NCBI GenBank assembly: GCA_041393535.1
Contig: JAWKJY010000002.1
Coordinates: 124,001-188,000, forward strand
Origin: JAWKJY01 sp041393535
GTDB lineage: Bacteria; Actinomycetota; Thermoleophilia; Gaiellales; Gaiellaceae
Length of the DNA stretch: 64,000 nucleotides
Direction of reading: 5' to 3'
Below are positions 46,127-55,049 of this stretch, piece after piece. Numbering within the stretch: position 1 is the first letter of the stretch; every line of letters begins with the position of its first letter. Under the pieces are notes generated by a model. It made no database searches. It saw only the letters and a program-made list of their open reading frames with translations, and was not told where the DNA came from. Made by a program: the position numbers and the translations under genes.

Positions 46127-46636
46127 GTGTGGAGGCTCGCGCTGGCCGCGCTGGTCGGGCTCTCGCTCGTCGTGGCGGGGTGCCGGATCGTGCCCGCGCA
46201 CGGCCCGGCCGGATCGGGGGGCGCCGAGGGCCTCGAGCCGCTGCCGGCCGGGCGCCCGACCTCGGACCCGGCGTCGACCTGCGACGTGACGTCGGTGCCG
46301 CTCGAGGCGCAGCTCGAGGCCGCCGAGCTCGTGTTCACGGGAGAGGTCGTCGGCGTCGGGGGCAGCGAGCGGACCGGCGGCTACCAGTCCCACAGGCTGC
46401 GCTTCCGGGTCGAGCGCACCTACCTGGGCGAGCCGCCGCTCGTGGTCGATCTGACGTTCCTCGACTGCGCGTTCTGGGACGACGCGCGCCTGGGCGAGCG
46501 GTACGTCGTGCTCGCCGCCGGGACGGGGATCGGCGCGAGGCGGGTTCCGGTGACCGTCGGCGTCGGCTACTGGCAGGGCCTCCACCCGGTCGGGAGCGCC
46601 GAAGCCGACGAGATCGCGCGGCGCCTCGGCAGCTGA
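46127..46636 (+). CDS. TIMP/netrin-like lipoprotein
   Basis: A 169-residue lipoprotein from GTG 46127, with signal LALAALVGLSLVVAGC and Cys at residue 18 or so as the lipidated residue. The mature part reads CDVTSVPLEAQLEAAELVFTGEVVG, then FRVERTYLGEPPLVVDLTFLDCAFWD and YVVLAAGTG. This is the OB-fold pattern of bacterial TIMP/NTR-like proteins (two Cys, which could bridge). In bacteria the function of this fold is unknown. It lies 35 bases after gnd. Its stop is followed by structured intergenic repeat A. Confidence 0.8.
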   Translation: MWRLALAALVGLSLVVAGCRIVPAHGPAGSGGAEGLEPLPAGRPTSDPASTCDVTSVPLEAQLEAAELVFTGEVVGVGGSERTGGYQSHRLRFRVERTYLGEPPLVVDLTFLDCAFWDDARLGERYVVLAAGTGIGARRVPVTVGVGYWQGLHPVGSAEADEIARRLGS

Positions 46637-46699
46637 GGCCGCGCCCGCGCCCAGGCCCGCGTCCGCGGGCCCGTACCTGTCCGTGCGCCGCGGAGGACA

Positions 46700-46783
46700 T
46701 GTCCCTTCGGGACACCCGAGGGGCCACCCCGCGCCTCCACCCGCTTTCGAGCGTAGCGGGGAAGTCGTCACGTGTCCGTCACG
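46700..46783. repeat. Structured intergenic repeat, copy A
   Basis: First copy of a three-member family. The variable hairpin TGTCCC-TTC-GGGACA is at 46700-46714. A conserved core at 46717-46783 contains GGGG-CCA-CCCC and CGCT-TTCG-AGCG hairpins and ends in CACGTGTCCGTCACG. It lies between convergent genes (stops at 46636 and 46853). Confidence 0.8.
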
Positions 46784-46852
46784 AGCGCGCGCGGATGTGC
46801 GACGGATGTGTGCCGATTTCGCGCCGGCCCGATTCGCCGGCCCGGCTCCCGT

Positions 46853-49800
46853 TCAGCCCGCGAGCGAGCCGACCCAGACGCCGCCGGGCGTCGAGCCGCT
46901 CCGGCGGGCGTGGAAGACGACGTCGAGGCTCCCGGTCGCGGCGCCGATCGTCCAGCGGCCGGTCGGCGCGCCGGGGGGCGGGTCGATGCGGAGCGGCGCC
47001 CCGGTGAGCGTCAGGCCGTCGGGGCCGGTCTGCTGGACGACCAGCGACTGGCCCTCGCCCCAGGCGATCCAGAGCCGTCCGCTCGCCGGGTCCGCGGCGA
47101 GCCGCGGCACCGAGGGGAGGGCCTGGCCGCTCGCGACGACGACCGGCTTCGGGGCGCCGACGCGCCACAGGAGCACGCGCCAGCGGGCGCCGTCGTACGA
47201 GGGGTAGGCGACGAAGACGCCGGGCTTGCCGGGCCGCGTCGCGACCGCGATGCGCTCGAAGTAGCCGATCGGCGGGACGTCGATCGGTGCGAGCCCGGGC
47301 CAGGACGAGGCTGGCGCGGCGACGCGCGAGGCCGCGACGACCCCCTCCGGCGCTCCGACCTGTGCCGGGTCCACCTGCGCGACCAGCACGCCCCGGACGT
47401 CGCACCCGGCCTGGATCCACGCGAGCCAGGCCGTCCCGCCCTCCGCGGCGAGGGCCGGGCTCTCGGCCCGGCAGCCGGGCTGGCCGACGAGCGGGGACGA
47501 GAACGGCGTCACGGCCGCGAGCGGCTCGGGCGCGAAGCCCCGGTAGACCCGCGCGTCGGTGCCGTCGCCGGGCGAGACGGTGAGCCGCGTCCCGTCCGGG
47601 AGGAAGAGGGACGACGCCTCGCCGACGAAGGTCGTCCCGCCCTGCGCGATCAGCTGACGCCCGCCCCACGCGGCGAACGGCGGCGCGGCCGCGAACCCGA
47701 ACAGGCCGGCCTGGCCGGCTGCCGGGTCGGCGATCGAGCTCGTCGCGAGCAGCGTCCCGTCGGGCGCCGCGGCGAGCGACGGCCAGCCGCCGGCGGCGAG
47801 GATCGTCGCCTGCGTCTCGGTGCCGTCCGGCGCGATCCGGGCGCTCGTCTGACGGTAGGCGCCCGTGTCGGGGTCGCGCTCCTCCGAGGCGAGGTGCAGG
47901 GAGCCGTCCGGGGTGCGCGCGAGCTCGACGTCGGCGTTCAGGTCGGCGCCCCAGGCGAGCCTGCGCAGGTCGAGCGTGGCGAGCTGCTCGCCCGTCGCCA
48001 CGGCGTCGGCAAAGCCCTCCTCGCCCGTGAGCGCGACGTCGACGATGCAGGCGTCGAGCGCGCCCTCGCCGACGATCCCGCGCGCGCGGCAGATCCGCTC
48101 GGCGCGCTGCCGGGTGGCCCGTGGGACGTCCTCGACCTCGGCGCGCGCCGCCGGTAGCGTCCGATCGGTGAAGGTCGCCGTGGTCTCGCCGGGCCGGTAG
48201 TCGAGCAGCGACTCGCGCTGCCGCAGGCGCCAGCTGTCGCCGAGCCGGTCGTAGAGCGCCGTGCGGAAGCGCGCGGTGCGCTCCTCTCGCGCCTCGCCCT
48301 TCCCGATCAGGCTCACGCGGTAGGGCTCGTACGTGTACGCGACCCGCTCGCCGTCCCGCGCGGCGAGGTCGTCCGCAGGGTCGCCGTCGAAGTCGCCGAG
48401 GAGCCCCGAGACCTTCCCCGCGCGTGTCGCCGCGAGCGTCACGAGCACGGAGAGGGCGCCGGCGATCGGCACGACGCGGGCGCTCGAGCCGTCCGGCCAC
48501 CTGACGCCGACCAGCCGATCGTGCGAGACCTCGCCGCCGCCGAGCGCGATCGACTGCCCCGGCGCGACCGCCTTCCCGTCCACCAGGACGCGCAGCCCGC
48601 CCCTGGCATCGACGACGACGCGCGTGCCAGCCACGCGGAACGCCAGCTGCGTGTTGACGGTGACGCGGCGCGAGCCCTTCCAGGGCTCCTGCCGGGCCTG
48701 GATCTCGAGGTCGCCGCTCGCCGAGCGGACGAGCACGAACTCCCCGGCCGCCTGGAACTCGTAGTGCAGGCCGTCGAGCGTGATCAGGTGGGGGTCGCCG
48801 ATCGAGCCGCCCGGGCTCGGCCGCTCCTCTCGCGGCCGACAGAACTCGCGCTGCGAGCGGAACGAGATCCGGGCCTCCGAGCCCCCGATCCAGCCGCTCA
48901 GGGCGAGGACGAACGTGCCGTTCACGTCGGCGAACGGCGGGAAGCTCGCGATCTCGTCGGGCTCGCAGACGCAGCGGCCCGCGACGCAGAGGAAGGTCGG
49001 CCCGGAGACGACGATGTCGCGCTCCCCGTCCCAGATCCGCGCGGGCACCCGGTCGACGCCCACGGTGACGAACGGCCGGTCGCCGGGGACGGCGACGCGC
49101 GCGAGCCGGTTGCCGTGCTCCGGAGCGGGGAAGTCGCCGTCGTCGGAGATCACGCTCTGCGGCGTCGCGACGGTCCCCTCGCCGACCGCCCAGGGCTGCT
49201 GCACGAACCAGGCGCCGCCCCCGGGGTCGCGCCGCAGGAGCCCCGAGGCCCAGACCGCGGCGAAGCCCTCCTCGGCCGCGCCGGCCGCCCCGAAGGCGAG
49301 GTCGCTCGTCGGCGCCTGCAGCACGGGGACGAGGCGGCTCCACAGGCTCCCGGCGTGCTGGTCGACGGCGCCGAAGAAGCCGATCGCGTCGTAGGCGCGT
49401 CCGAACAGCGACTGGTCGGGCGTCTGCAGGTACGTGGGGTAGAAGCGGCCGCTCACCGCCTCGTACGGCGTCCCGAGCAGCTGCGTCGAGGCCCAGTCGG
49501 CCGTGCCCTCGATCACCCAGTTGGGACGGGTCGGCCACGTCGGCCCGATCAGCGCGAACTGGACGCAGTGGAACACCTCGTGCGCGAGGTACTGGTCGAA
49601 CACCGCGCCGGTGGCGGCGAGCGCACCGCGCATCAGGCGGATCCGGCAGGCGTACGTGCCGTCCGGCCTGGCCGTCCCGGCGTCGTCGATCGGCGTCGCG
49701 TCGGCGGCGGCGATCCCGAGCGGCGTGACGACGTCCGTCGGGTAGCGGTAGACGTAGATGGGAAAGGGGAGCGCGCCGCCGGGGAACGGGCTCCCGAGCT

Positions 49801-50668
49801 GCGTGAGGTACCCGGCCAGGTAGCCGTTCGCCTGCGCGGTCAGGTCACTGCTGAACTCCAGCCGGACGCCCGGCCCCGCGAGCCCGCGGGCGCCCTGCGG
49901 CAACGGCGCGTCGAGCTTCGCCGCGACGGCGGCCTGCTGCGCGGGCGTGAGCTCGTCGCGGTAGGGGAGGATCCACCGCAGCGCGAGCGAGCCCTCGGCC
50001 GGCTCCCGGCCAGCCGGCGGCACGCGCACGCCCGGCAGGCCGCCGTACGTCAGCGCGAACGCCCGCAGCGCCTCGCCCTTCGACACCGTCCCGTCGACGA
50101 GCGCGCCGCGGACGGCGCGGTCGAGCGGCGTCAGCGCGAGCTCCGGCTCCAGTCGCGCGGCGAGGAGGCGGCCGTAGGCGGCGCCGAGCGCCGCGGCGCG
50201 GGCGTCGCGACGCGGGAGCTCGTAGCGGACGAGGCCGAGCGCCCGTCCGACGCGCAGGGCGACGAGCACGGTCGTCCGGCCCCCCGCGACGGCCACGCGC
50301 TGGGCTCCGCCATCGCCCACGGGCAGGGCCCGGGCGCGGCGGACGGTGCGCCAACGCTTCAGCGCGCTGCGGGCCTGTGCCGGGGAGGCGAGCGTGATCG
50401 CCGCGAACGAGACGCGGGTGGCGCCGACCCGGAAGGCCCGCGCCTCCCCCGGGGCGGTCGAGACGGCGCGTCGGAGCGGTCGACGCTGCGGGCCGGCGAG
50501 CTCGGCGCGCGGAGCCGAGACGGATGCGCGGACGCTCCGCGAGCCCGGCAGGTCGTCCGCGCCGGGCACGAGCGCCGCCTGCGCGGCGCTCGCGAGCCCG
50601 ATCAGGAGCGCCGCGGCCAGGCAGGCGACGAGGGCCTGGCGAAGACCGGCGATCCGGCAGGCGGGCAC
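46853..50668 (-). CDS. Large secreted protein: gluzincin-like peptidase, von Willebrand D-like domain, C-terminal propeller
   Basis: A 1271-residue exported protein. GTG 50668 sits 7 bases after TACCAT on the minus strand (leaderless type) and starts a signal peptide (LVACLAAALLIGLASAAQA). About residues 330-440 hold HEVFHCVQF followed some 24 residues on by WVIEGTADWAS, the HExxH...E arrangement of gluzincin metallopeptidases. About residues 620-790 are a vWD-type domain (IGDPHLITLDGLHYEFQAAGEF, GDFDGDPADDL). About 900-1271 read as repeated beta strands, probably a propeller. An extracellular peptidase or surface adhesin is likely. A longer frame to 50851 has no start signal. Confidence 0.85.
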   Translation of the reverse strand: MPACRIAGLRQALVACLAAALLIGLASAAQAALVPGADDLPGSRSVRASVSAPRAELAGPQRRPLRRAVSTAPGEARAFRVGATRVSFAAITLASPAQARSALKRWRTVRRARALPVGDGGAQRVAVAGGRTTVLVALRVGRALGLVRYELPRRDARAAALGAAYGRLLAARLEPELALTPLDRAVRGALVDGTVSKGEALRAFALTYGGLPGVRVPPAGREPAEGSLALRWILPYRDELTPAQQAAVAAKLDAPLPQGARGLAGPGVRLEFSSDLTAQANGYLAGYLTQLGSPFPGGALPFPIYVYRYPTDVVTPLGIAAADATPIDDAGTARPDGTYACRIRLMRGALAATGAVFDQYLAHEVFHCVQFALIGPTWPTRPNWVIEGTADWASTQLLGTPYEAVSGRFYPTYLQTPDQSLFGRAYDAIGFFGAVDQHAGSLWSRLVPVLQAPTSDLAFGAAGAAEEGFAAVWASGLLRRDPGGGAWFVQQPWAVGEGTVATPQSVISDDGDFPAPEHGNRLARVAVPGDRPFVTVGVDRVPARIWDGERDIVVSGPTFLCVAGRCVCEPDEIASFPPFADVNGTFVLALSGWIGGSEARISFRSQREFCRPREERPSPGGSIGDPHLITLDGLHYEFQAAGEFVLVRSASGDLEIQARQEPWKGSRRVTVNTQLAFRVAGTRVVVDARGGLRVLVDGKAVAPGQSIALGGGEVSHDRLVGVRWPDGSSARVVPIAGALSVLVTLAATRAGKVSGLLGDFDGDPADDLAARDGERVAYTYEPYRVSLIGKGEAREERTARFRTALYDRLGDSWRLRQRESLLDYRPGETTATFTDRTLPAARAEVEDVPRATRQRAERICRARGIVGEGALDACIVDVALTGEEGFADAVATGEQLATLDLRRLAWGADLNADVELARTPDGSLHLASEERDPDTGAYRQTSARIAPDGTETQATILAAGGWPSLAAAPDGTLLATSSIADPAAGQAGLFGFAAAPPFAAWGGRQLIAQGGTTFVGEASSLFLPDGTRLTVSPGDGTDARVYRGFAPEPLAAVTPFSSPLVGQPGCRAESPALAAEGGTAWLAWIQAGCDVRGVLVAQVDPAQVGAPEGVVAASRVAAPASSWPGLAPIDVPPIGYFERIAVATRPGKPGVFVAYPSYDGARWRVLLWRVGAPKPVVVASGQALPSVPRLAADPASGRLWIAWGEGQSLVVQQTGPDGLTLTGAPLRIDPPPGAPTGRWTIGAATGSLDVVFHARRSGSTPGGVWVGSLAG

Positions 50669-50675
50669 GCGACCG

Positions 50676-50681
50676 ATGGTA
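50676..50681 (-). promoter_or_regulatory. -10 element of a leaderless promoter (gluzincin/vWD gene)
   Basis: TACCAT on the minus strand, 7 bases before GTG 50668, with no ribosome site between. Confidence 0.5.
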
Positions 50682-50987
50682 GAGGGGCGGCACGGCCACG
50701 GCATCGCCCGTTGGGGCCCGCCGGCCGGCCGTGCCCGGGCCGGCTGGCCGGGTGTCGGCGCGCTCGGGGGTCGGGTGATGGCGCCCGTCCGGCCCGCTCG
50801 AGCTCGCCAACGGCCGGGCGGGCGCTCGCGGCGACCCTTGCCGGCCACCACCGCGGCGCCCCTGTGCGCTCGACCCGGTCAGGTGTCCCCGGGCTTCGAC
50901 CCGGGCCGTGCCCGTACGCCCGGGCGCGCGCCCGTGCCCGCGCCTGCCTCGGCCTGCCGGGCGGTGCCTCCGCCGCCCCTTCCCTCC

Positions 50988-51062
50988 CGGGGCGTGTCCC
51001 TCGGGACGCGTCCGCTCGGCACGCGCCTCTTCGGGACGTGTCCGTTCAGGACGTGTCCGTTC
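50988..51062. repeat. 15-bp tandem repeat, five imperfect units
   Basis: Consensus CGGGACGTGTCCGTT. Successive units are CGGGGCGTGTCCCT, CGGGACGCGTCCGCT, CGGCACGCGCCTCTT, CGGGACGTGTCCGTT and CAGGACGTGTCCGTT. Each unit contains a near-palindrome GGACG(T/C)GTCC. It is intergenic. Confidence 0.8.
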
Positions 51063-51287
51063 GGGCCACCCCTCCGGAGCTCCCACCCAGGGTGGGGGTA
51101 CCACGTGCCGCCGGCAACGAGCCTACCGCCGAATCGCGCACGCGTTGCGCACGGAACCGCGCCGATGGTGTGCCGATTCGTCCACACCGGCCTTTGCGCC
51201 GGGTGGCGGGCGACTCGCCGCCCGTCCTGCGGCGGATTCGCGCTACGTTGCCGGGGTCATGGGGCTCGCGACGGGAGGGGGGCGCTG

Positions 51288-52352
51288 ATGCGGGGCGTGC
51301 GCGGGCACGCGGCCGGCGACGTGCGGCTCGACGAGATCGCCGAGCCGGGCCAGCCCGGACCTGGCCAGGCCGTCGTCGAGGTCGGCTGCTGCGGCATCTG
51401 CGGCAGCGATGTGAGCGAGGTCGACCACGGCCCCCAGCTGATCCGCGCGACGGCGCACCCGCTCACGGGCGCGGCACCCCCGCTCGTCCTGGGCCACGAG
51501 TTCTCCGGTCGGGTCGTCGCAGTCGGCGAGGGCGGGCCGCCGCTGGCACCGGGGACGCGCGTCACGGTCGACCCCTGCTGGCGCTGCGGCACCTGCTTCG
51601 CCTGCGTGCGCGGCGACTACCACCTCTGCCGCCACGGCGGCGCCGTCGGGCTCGCGTCCGACGGCGCCTTCGCTGCCCGCGTGCTCGTCCCCGCGGAGGG
51701 CCTGATCCCGCTTCCCGATGCGGTCGACGATTGCCTCGGCGCCCTGACGGAGCCGCTCGCGGTCGCCCTCCACGCGCTCGACCGCGCCGGGCTCCAGGCG
51801 GGAGAGACGCTCCTGATCGCGGGCTTCGGCCCGATCGGCGCCGCCGTCCTGCTGCTCGCGCGCTCGCTCGGCGCCGGTCAGGTGATCGTCTCCGAGCCGG
51901 TCGCCGCCCGCCGCGAGCGCGCGCGCGCCCTGGGCGCGACGCTCGCCGTCGACCCGACCGCCGATGACCTGCGGGAGGCGGTTCGCGGCGCGACCGGCGG
52001 CGTCGGCGCCGACCGCGTGGTCGAGTGCAGCGGTCGGCCGCAGGTGATCCCGGAGGCGCTGCAGACCCTGCGCCGCGGCGGGCGGATGGCCGTCGCGTCC
52101 GTCGTCCTCGAGGACGCGACCGTGCCGCTCGGGCACCTCGTGCTGTTCGAGCGCGAGCTCGTCGGGACGCTGGGCTATCGCCACGACCTGCCGCGCGTCG
52201 TCGCCCTCGTCGCCGCCGGGCTGCTCGACCCGGCGCCGCTCGTCACCTCGGTCGTCTCGCTCGACGAGGCGCCCGCGACGCTGCTCGCCCTGGCTCGCGG
52301 CGAGCGAGGGGACGACCTGAAGATCATCGTCGACGTGAAGGGGAGCGCGTGA
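51288..52352 (+). CDS. Zinc-dependent alcohol dehydrogenase (MDR family)
   Basis: A 354-residue medium-chain dehydrogenase. Catalytic zinc ligands are in GCCGICGSDV and LGHEFSG. The structural zinc lobe has four Cys (CWRCGTCFACVRGDYHLC). The nucleotide fold is IAGFGPIGAAVLLLARSLGA with Glu/Pro after the second strand. ATG 51288 is preceded by a G-rich ribosome site. Its stop overlaps the acyl-CoA dehydrogenase start (GTGA), so it opens a four-gene catabolic operon, probably oxidising an alcohol to an aldehyde or ketone. The substrate is not known. Confidence 0.92.
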   Translation: MRGVRGHAAGDVRLDEIAEPGQPGPGQAVVEVGCCGICGSDVSEVDHGPQLIRATAHPLTGAAPPLVLGHEFSGRVVAVGEGGPPLAPGTRVTVDPCWRCGTCFACVRGDYHLCRHGGAVGLASDGAFAARVLVPAEGLIPLPDAVDDCLGALTEPLAVALHALDRAGLQAGETLLIAGFGPIGAAVLLLARSLGAGQVIVSEPVAARRERARALGATLAVDPTADDLREAVRGATGGVGADRVVECSGRPQVIPEALQTLRRGGRMAVASVVLEDATVPLGHLVLFERELVGTLGYRHDLPRVVALVAAGLLDPAPLVTSVVSLDEAPATLLALARGERGDDLKIIVDVKGSA

Positions 52353-53509
52353 ACCTCGACCTGCCGCCACTGGCCCGGGAGATCAAGCAGCTGTGCCACG
52401 ACTTCGCGGCGAGGGAGATCCGCGAGCAGGCCGCCGGCTGGTGGGAGCGCGAGGAGTTCCCGAGCGACGTCTTCCTGCGGATGGGCGAGCTCGACCTGAT
52501 GGGCATGCTCGTCCCCGAGCAGTGGGGCGGCTCGGAGGCGGGCATGCTCGCCTTCGTCGCCGGCATGGAGGAGATCGGCGGGGCCGACCAGTCCGTCGGC
52601 GCGGCCTGGAACGCGCACACGACGATCGGCACGCTCGGGCTGCTCGTCTACGGCACCGACAGCCAGAAGGAGCGCTGGCTCAGGCCGCTCGCCGAGGGGA
52701 AGGCGATCGCGGGCTTCGGCCTGACCGAGCCCGAGGCCGGCTCCGACGCCGCGGGCATCCGCACGACCGCGACGCGGCAGGACGGCGGCTGGCGGATCGA
52801 CGGCCAGAAGACGTTCATCTCGAACGCCGGCACGGACATCTCGCTCGGCGTGACCATCCTCGCACGCGTGCAGGAGGAGGGGAGCGACCCCGAGAAGCCC
52901 GGGTACGTCGCCCTGTTCGTCCCGACCGGCACCGAGGGCTACGTCTTCGGCACGCGCTTCAAGAAGCTCGGCTGGCACGCGCTCGACACGCGCGAGCTCT
53001 TCTTCGAGGGCTGCTGGGTGAGCGACGAGCACGTGATCGGCGACGTCGGCTCCGGCCTGCGGCAGTTCCTCCAGATCCTCGACCCGGGACGGATCTCGGT
53101 CGCGGCGCTGTCCCTTTCGCTCGCCCAGGCGTGCCTCGAGATGGCGATCGAGCAGGCGCGCAACCGCCGCCAGTTCGGCCGTCGCATCGGCGACTTCCAG
53201 GCGATCCGGCACAAGCTCGCGGACATGGCCCTCGAGGTCGAGGCCGCGCGTGCGCTCGTCTACCGTGCCGCCTGGCTGTACGACGAGGGCCGGGAGCACC
53301 GCAAGGAGGCCGCGATGGCCAAGCTCCACGCGTCCGAGGTCGCGAACCGCGTCGCCTCCGAGGCGGTGCAGATCCACGGCGGCATGGGGTACATCCTGGA
53401 GAGCCGCGTCTCCCGCTTCTACGCCGACGCGAAGGTGCTGGAGATCGGCGAGGGGACGAACGAGATCCAGCGCGACGTGATCGGCAGGCTCGTGCTGGGG
53501 CGCGAGTGA
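52349..53509 (+). CDS. Acyl-CoA dehydrogenase
   Basis: A 386-residue flavoprotein that introduces an alpha,beta double bond into an acyl-CoA. Seen are the first signature GFGLTEPEAGSDAAGIRT, the middle domain KTFISNAGT, the KKLGWHALDTREL segment and the C-terminal FAD/active-site region IHGGMGYILESRVSRFYADAK with EIGEGTNEIQRDVI. GTG 52349 overlaps the alcohol dehydrogenase stop. Its TGA overlaps the next ATG by one base. Chain-length or branched-chain preference cannot be read. Confidence 0.94.
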   Translation: MNLDLPPLAREIKQLCHDFAAREIREQAAGWWEREEFPSDVFLRMGELDLMGMLVPEQWGGSEAGMLAFVAGMEEIGGADQSVGAAWNAHTTIGTLGLLVYGTDSQKERWLRPLAEGKAIAGFGLTEPEAGSDAAGIRTTATRQDGGWRIDGQKTFISNAGTDISLGVTILARVQEEGSDPEKPGYVALFVPTGTEGYVFGTRFKKLGWHALDTRELFFEGCWVSDEHVIGDVGSGLRQFLQILDPGRISVAALSLSLAQACLEMAIEQARNRRQFGRRIGDFQAIRHKLADMALEVEAARALVYRAAWLYDEGREHRKEAAMAKLHASEVANRVASEAVQIHGGMGYILESRVSRFYADAKVLEIGEGTNEIQRDVIGRLVLGRE

Positions 53510-55035
53510 TGGACTGGAACCTCGCGTCGACGGTCGCCCACCAGGCCGAGCGCGGCGGCGACCGGCTCGCGATCGAGGCGCCGGATGCGACCGTCACGTA
53601 CGCCGAGCTGCACGACCGCGTGGAGCGGCTGGCGGCCGGGCTCGCGGGCATCGGCATCGCCCCCGGGCAGGTGGTCGCGCTGCTCGGCCTCAACTCCGAG
53701 GCCTACGTGGAGGCGGCGCTGGCGGTCGGGCGCCTCGGCGGCGTGGCGCTGCCGCTGAACTGGCGCCTCGCCCCGCCGGAGCTCGCGTACATCCTCGAGC
53801 ACTCCGAGACGCGCCTGCTGCTCGCGGACGACGAGCTGCGCGACCTCGCCGAGCGCTCGATCGCGGAGCTCGGGCGCGCCCTGCCTCTCGGGCGCCTGCA
53901 CGGGGACGGCGCCGGCGGGCTGTCGGTCGCGGGCCTGCGCGAGGAGGCAGCCGGGGCGGCGCCCCCGCACGTCGCCGGGCCGGACGAGCTCGCGCGCCTG
54001 ATGTACACGTCCGGGACGACCGGGCACCCGAAGGGCGTCATGATCACGCACGCCAACATCCTCTGGAAGAACGTCTCGCACGCGCGCGAGCTGGGCCTCG
54101 GCCCGCTCGACGTCGGTCTGGTGGTCGGCCCGCTGTACCACGTGGGCGGGCTCGACCTGACGACGACCACCTCGCTCTACCTGGGCGCGAGCATCGTCGT
54201 CCACCGGAGGTTCGAGGCGCCGGCCGCGCTCGCCGCCCTCGCGACCGGGCGCTTCACGAACGTCTGGCTCGCGCCGGCGATGCTGAACGCGCTCCTCGTC
54301 GAGTCGGAGGCGAGCGGCGTGCGGGCGAAGGACCTGCGCCTGATCATCGGCGGCGGCGAGAAGACGCCGCTGGCGCTGCTCGACCGGATCCAGGGCGTCT
54401 TCCCGGGCGTCTGGTTCTGCGACGCGTACGGGCTGACCGAGACGGTCTCGGGCGACACCTTCCTCCCGCAGGCGCACGCGCGCGAGAAGCCCGGCTCCGT
54501 CGGCCTGCCGGTGATGCTGCTCGACGTGGCGATCCTCGACGAGGACGACCGGCCCGTGCCCGCCGGGACGCCGGGGGAGATCTGCCTGCGCGGCCCGAAG
54601 GTGTGCGCGGGCTACTGGAAGCGGCCGGAGGACACCGAGCGGGCCTTCCGGAACGGCTGGTTCCACACGGGCGACGTCGGCGTCCTCGACGGGGACGGGT
54701 ACCTGACGATCACCGACCGGCTCAAGGACATGATCATCTCCGGCGGCGAGAACATCGCCTCGGCCGAGGTCGAGCGCGTCCTCTACGAGCACCCCGCCGT
54801 CCGCGAGGCGGCCGTGGTCGGCCGACCGGACGAGCGATGGGGCGAGGTGCCCGTCGCGTTCGTCGCGCTGCGCGACGGCGTCCCCGCCGAGCCGGCCGAG
54901 ATCGTCGGCTACTGCGCCGAGCGGCTGGCGAGGTTCAAGACGCCGAAGGACGTGCTGCTCGTGCCCGAGCTGCCACGCAACCCGTCCGGCAAGGTGCTGA
55001 AGCGCGAGCTGCGCGAGCGCCTGCAGGCCGGCTGA
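53509..55035 (+). CDS. Acyl-CoA synthetase (AMP-dependent ligase)
   Basis: A 508-residue ANL-family adenylating enzyme that activates a carboxylic acid to its CoA thioester. The P-loop is LMYTSGTTGHPKGVMITH. Further motifs are the A5 region FCDAYGLTETV, the hinge GWFHTGDVGVLD with ITDRLKDMIISGGENI, and the catalytic Lys in RNPSGKVLKREL. It is coupled to the preceding acyl-CoA dehydrogenase. Together with the alcohol dehydrogenase this suggests oxidation of an alcohol to an acid, activation to CoA and desaturation. The natural substrate is unknown. Confidence 0.94.
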   Translation: MDWNLASTVAHQAERGGDRLAIEAPDATVTYAELHDRVERLAAGLAGIGIAPGQVVALLGLNSEAYVEAALAVGRLGGVALPLNWRLAPPELAYILEHSETRLLLADDELRDLAERSIAELGRALPLGRLHGDGAGGLSVAGLREEAAGAAPPHVAGPDELARLMYTSGTTGHPKGVMITHANILWKNVSHARELGLGPLDVGLVVGPLYHVGGLDLTTTTSLYLGASIVVHRRFEAPAALAALATGRFTNVWLAPAMLNALLVESEASGVRAKDLRLIIGGGEKTPLALLDRIQGVFPGVWFCDAYGLTETVSGDTFLPQAHAREKPGSVGLPVMLLDVAILDEDDRPVPAGTPGEICLRGPKVCAGYWKRPEDTERAFRNGWFHTGDVGVLDGDGYLTITDRLKDMIISGGENIASAEVERVLYEHPAVREAAVVGRPDERWGEVPVAFVALRDGVPAEPAEIVGYCAERLARFKTPKDVLLVPELPRNPSGKVLKRELRERLQAG

Positions 55036-55049
55036 CACCAGGAGGAGAC

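Larger units (their letters stand above)
50669..51287. other. 619-base region between divergent genes
   Basis: No gene is supported. The gluzincin promoter element TACCAT (minus strand, 50681-50676) is at the left end. A 15-bp tandem array lies at 50988-51062, followed by a degenerate stretch (51062-51182) that shares GGCCACCCC, CTCCCACCC and TGTGCCGATT words with the structured repeat family. A GGGAGGGGGG site precedes the alcohol dehydrogenase. Confidence 0.6.

Noticed and set aside
45980..46771. Minus-strand proteins starting inside each copy of the structured repeat (similar N-termini near 46771, 55676 and 61244)
   Set aside because: The similar N-terminal peptides arise only because the DNA repeat is shared. 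The rest of each frame is antisense to unrelated real genes or stops quickly.
50879..51187. Pentapeptide-repeat-like minus-strand ORF
   Set aside because: The peptide repeats simply translate the 15-bp DNA array. There is no pentapeptide-repeat consensus and no start signal.
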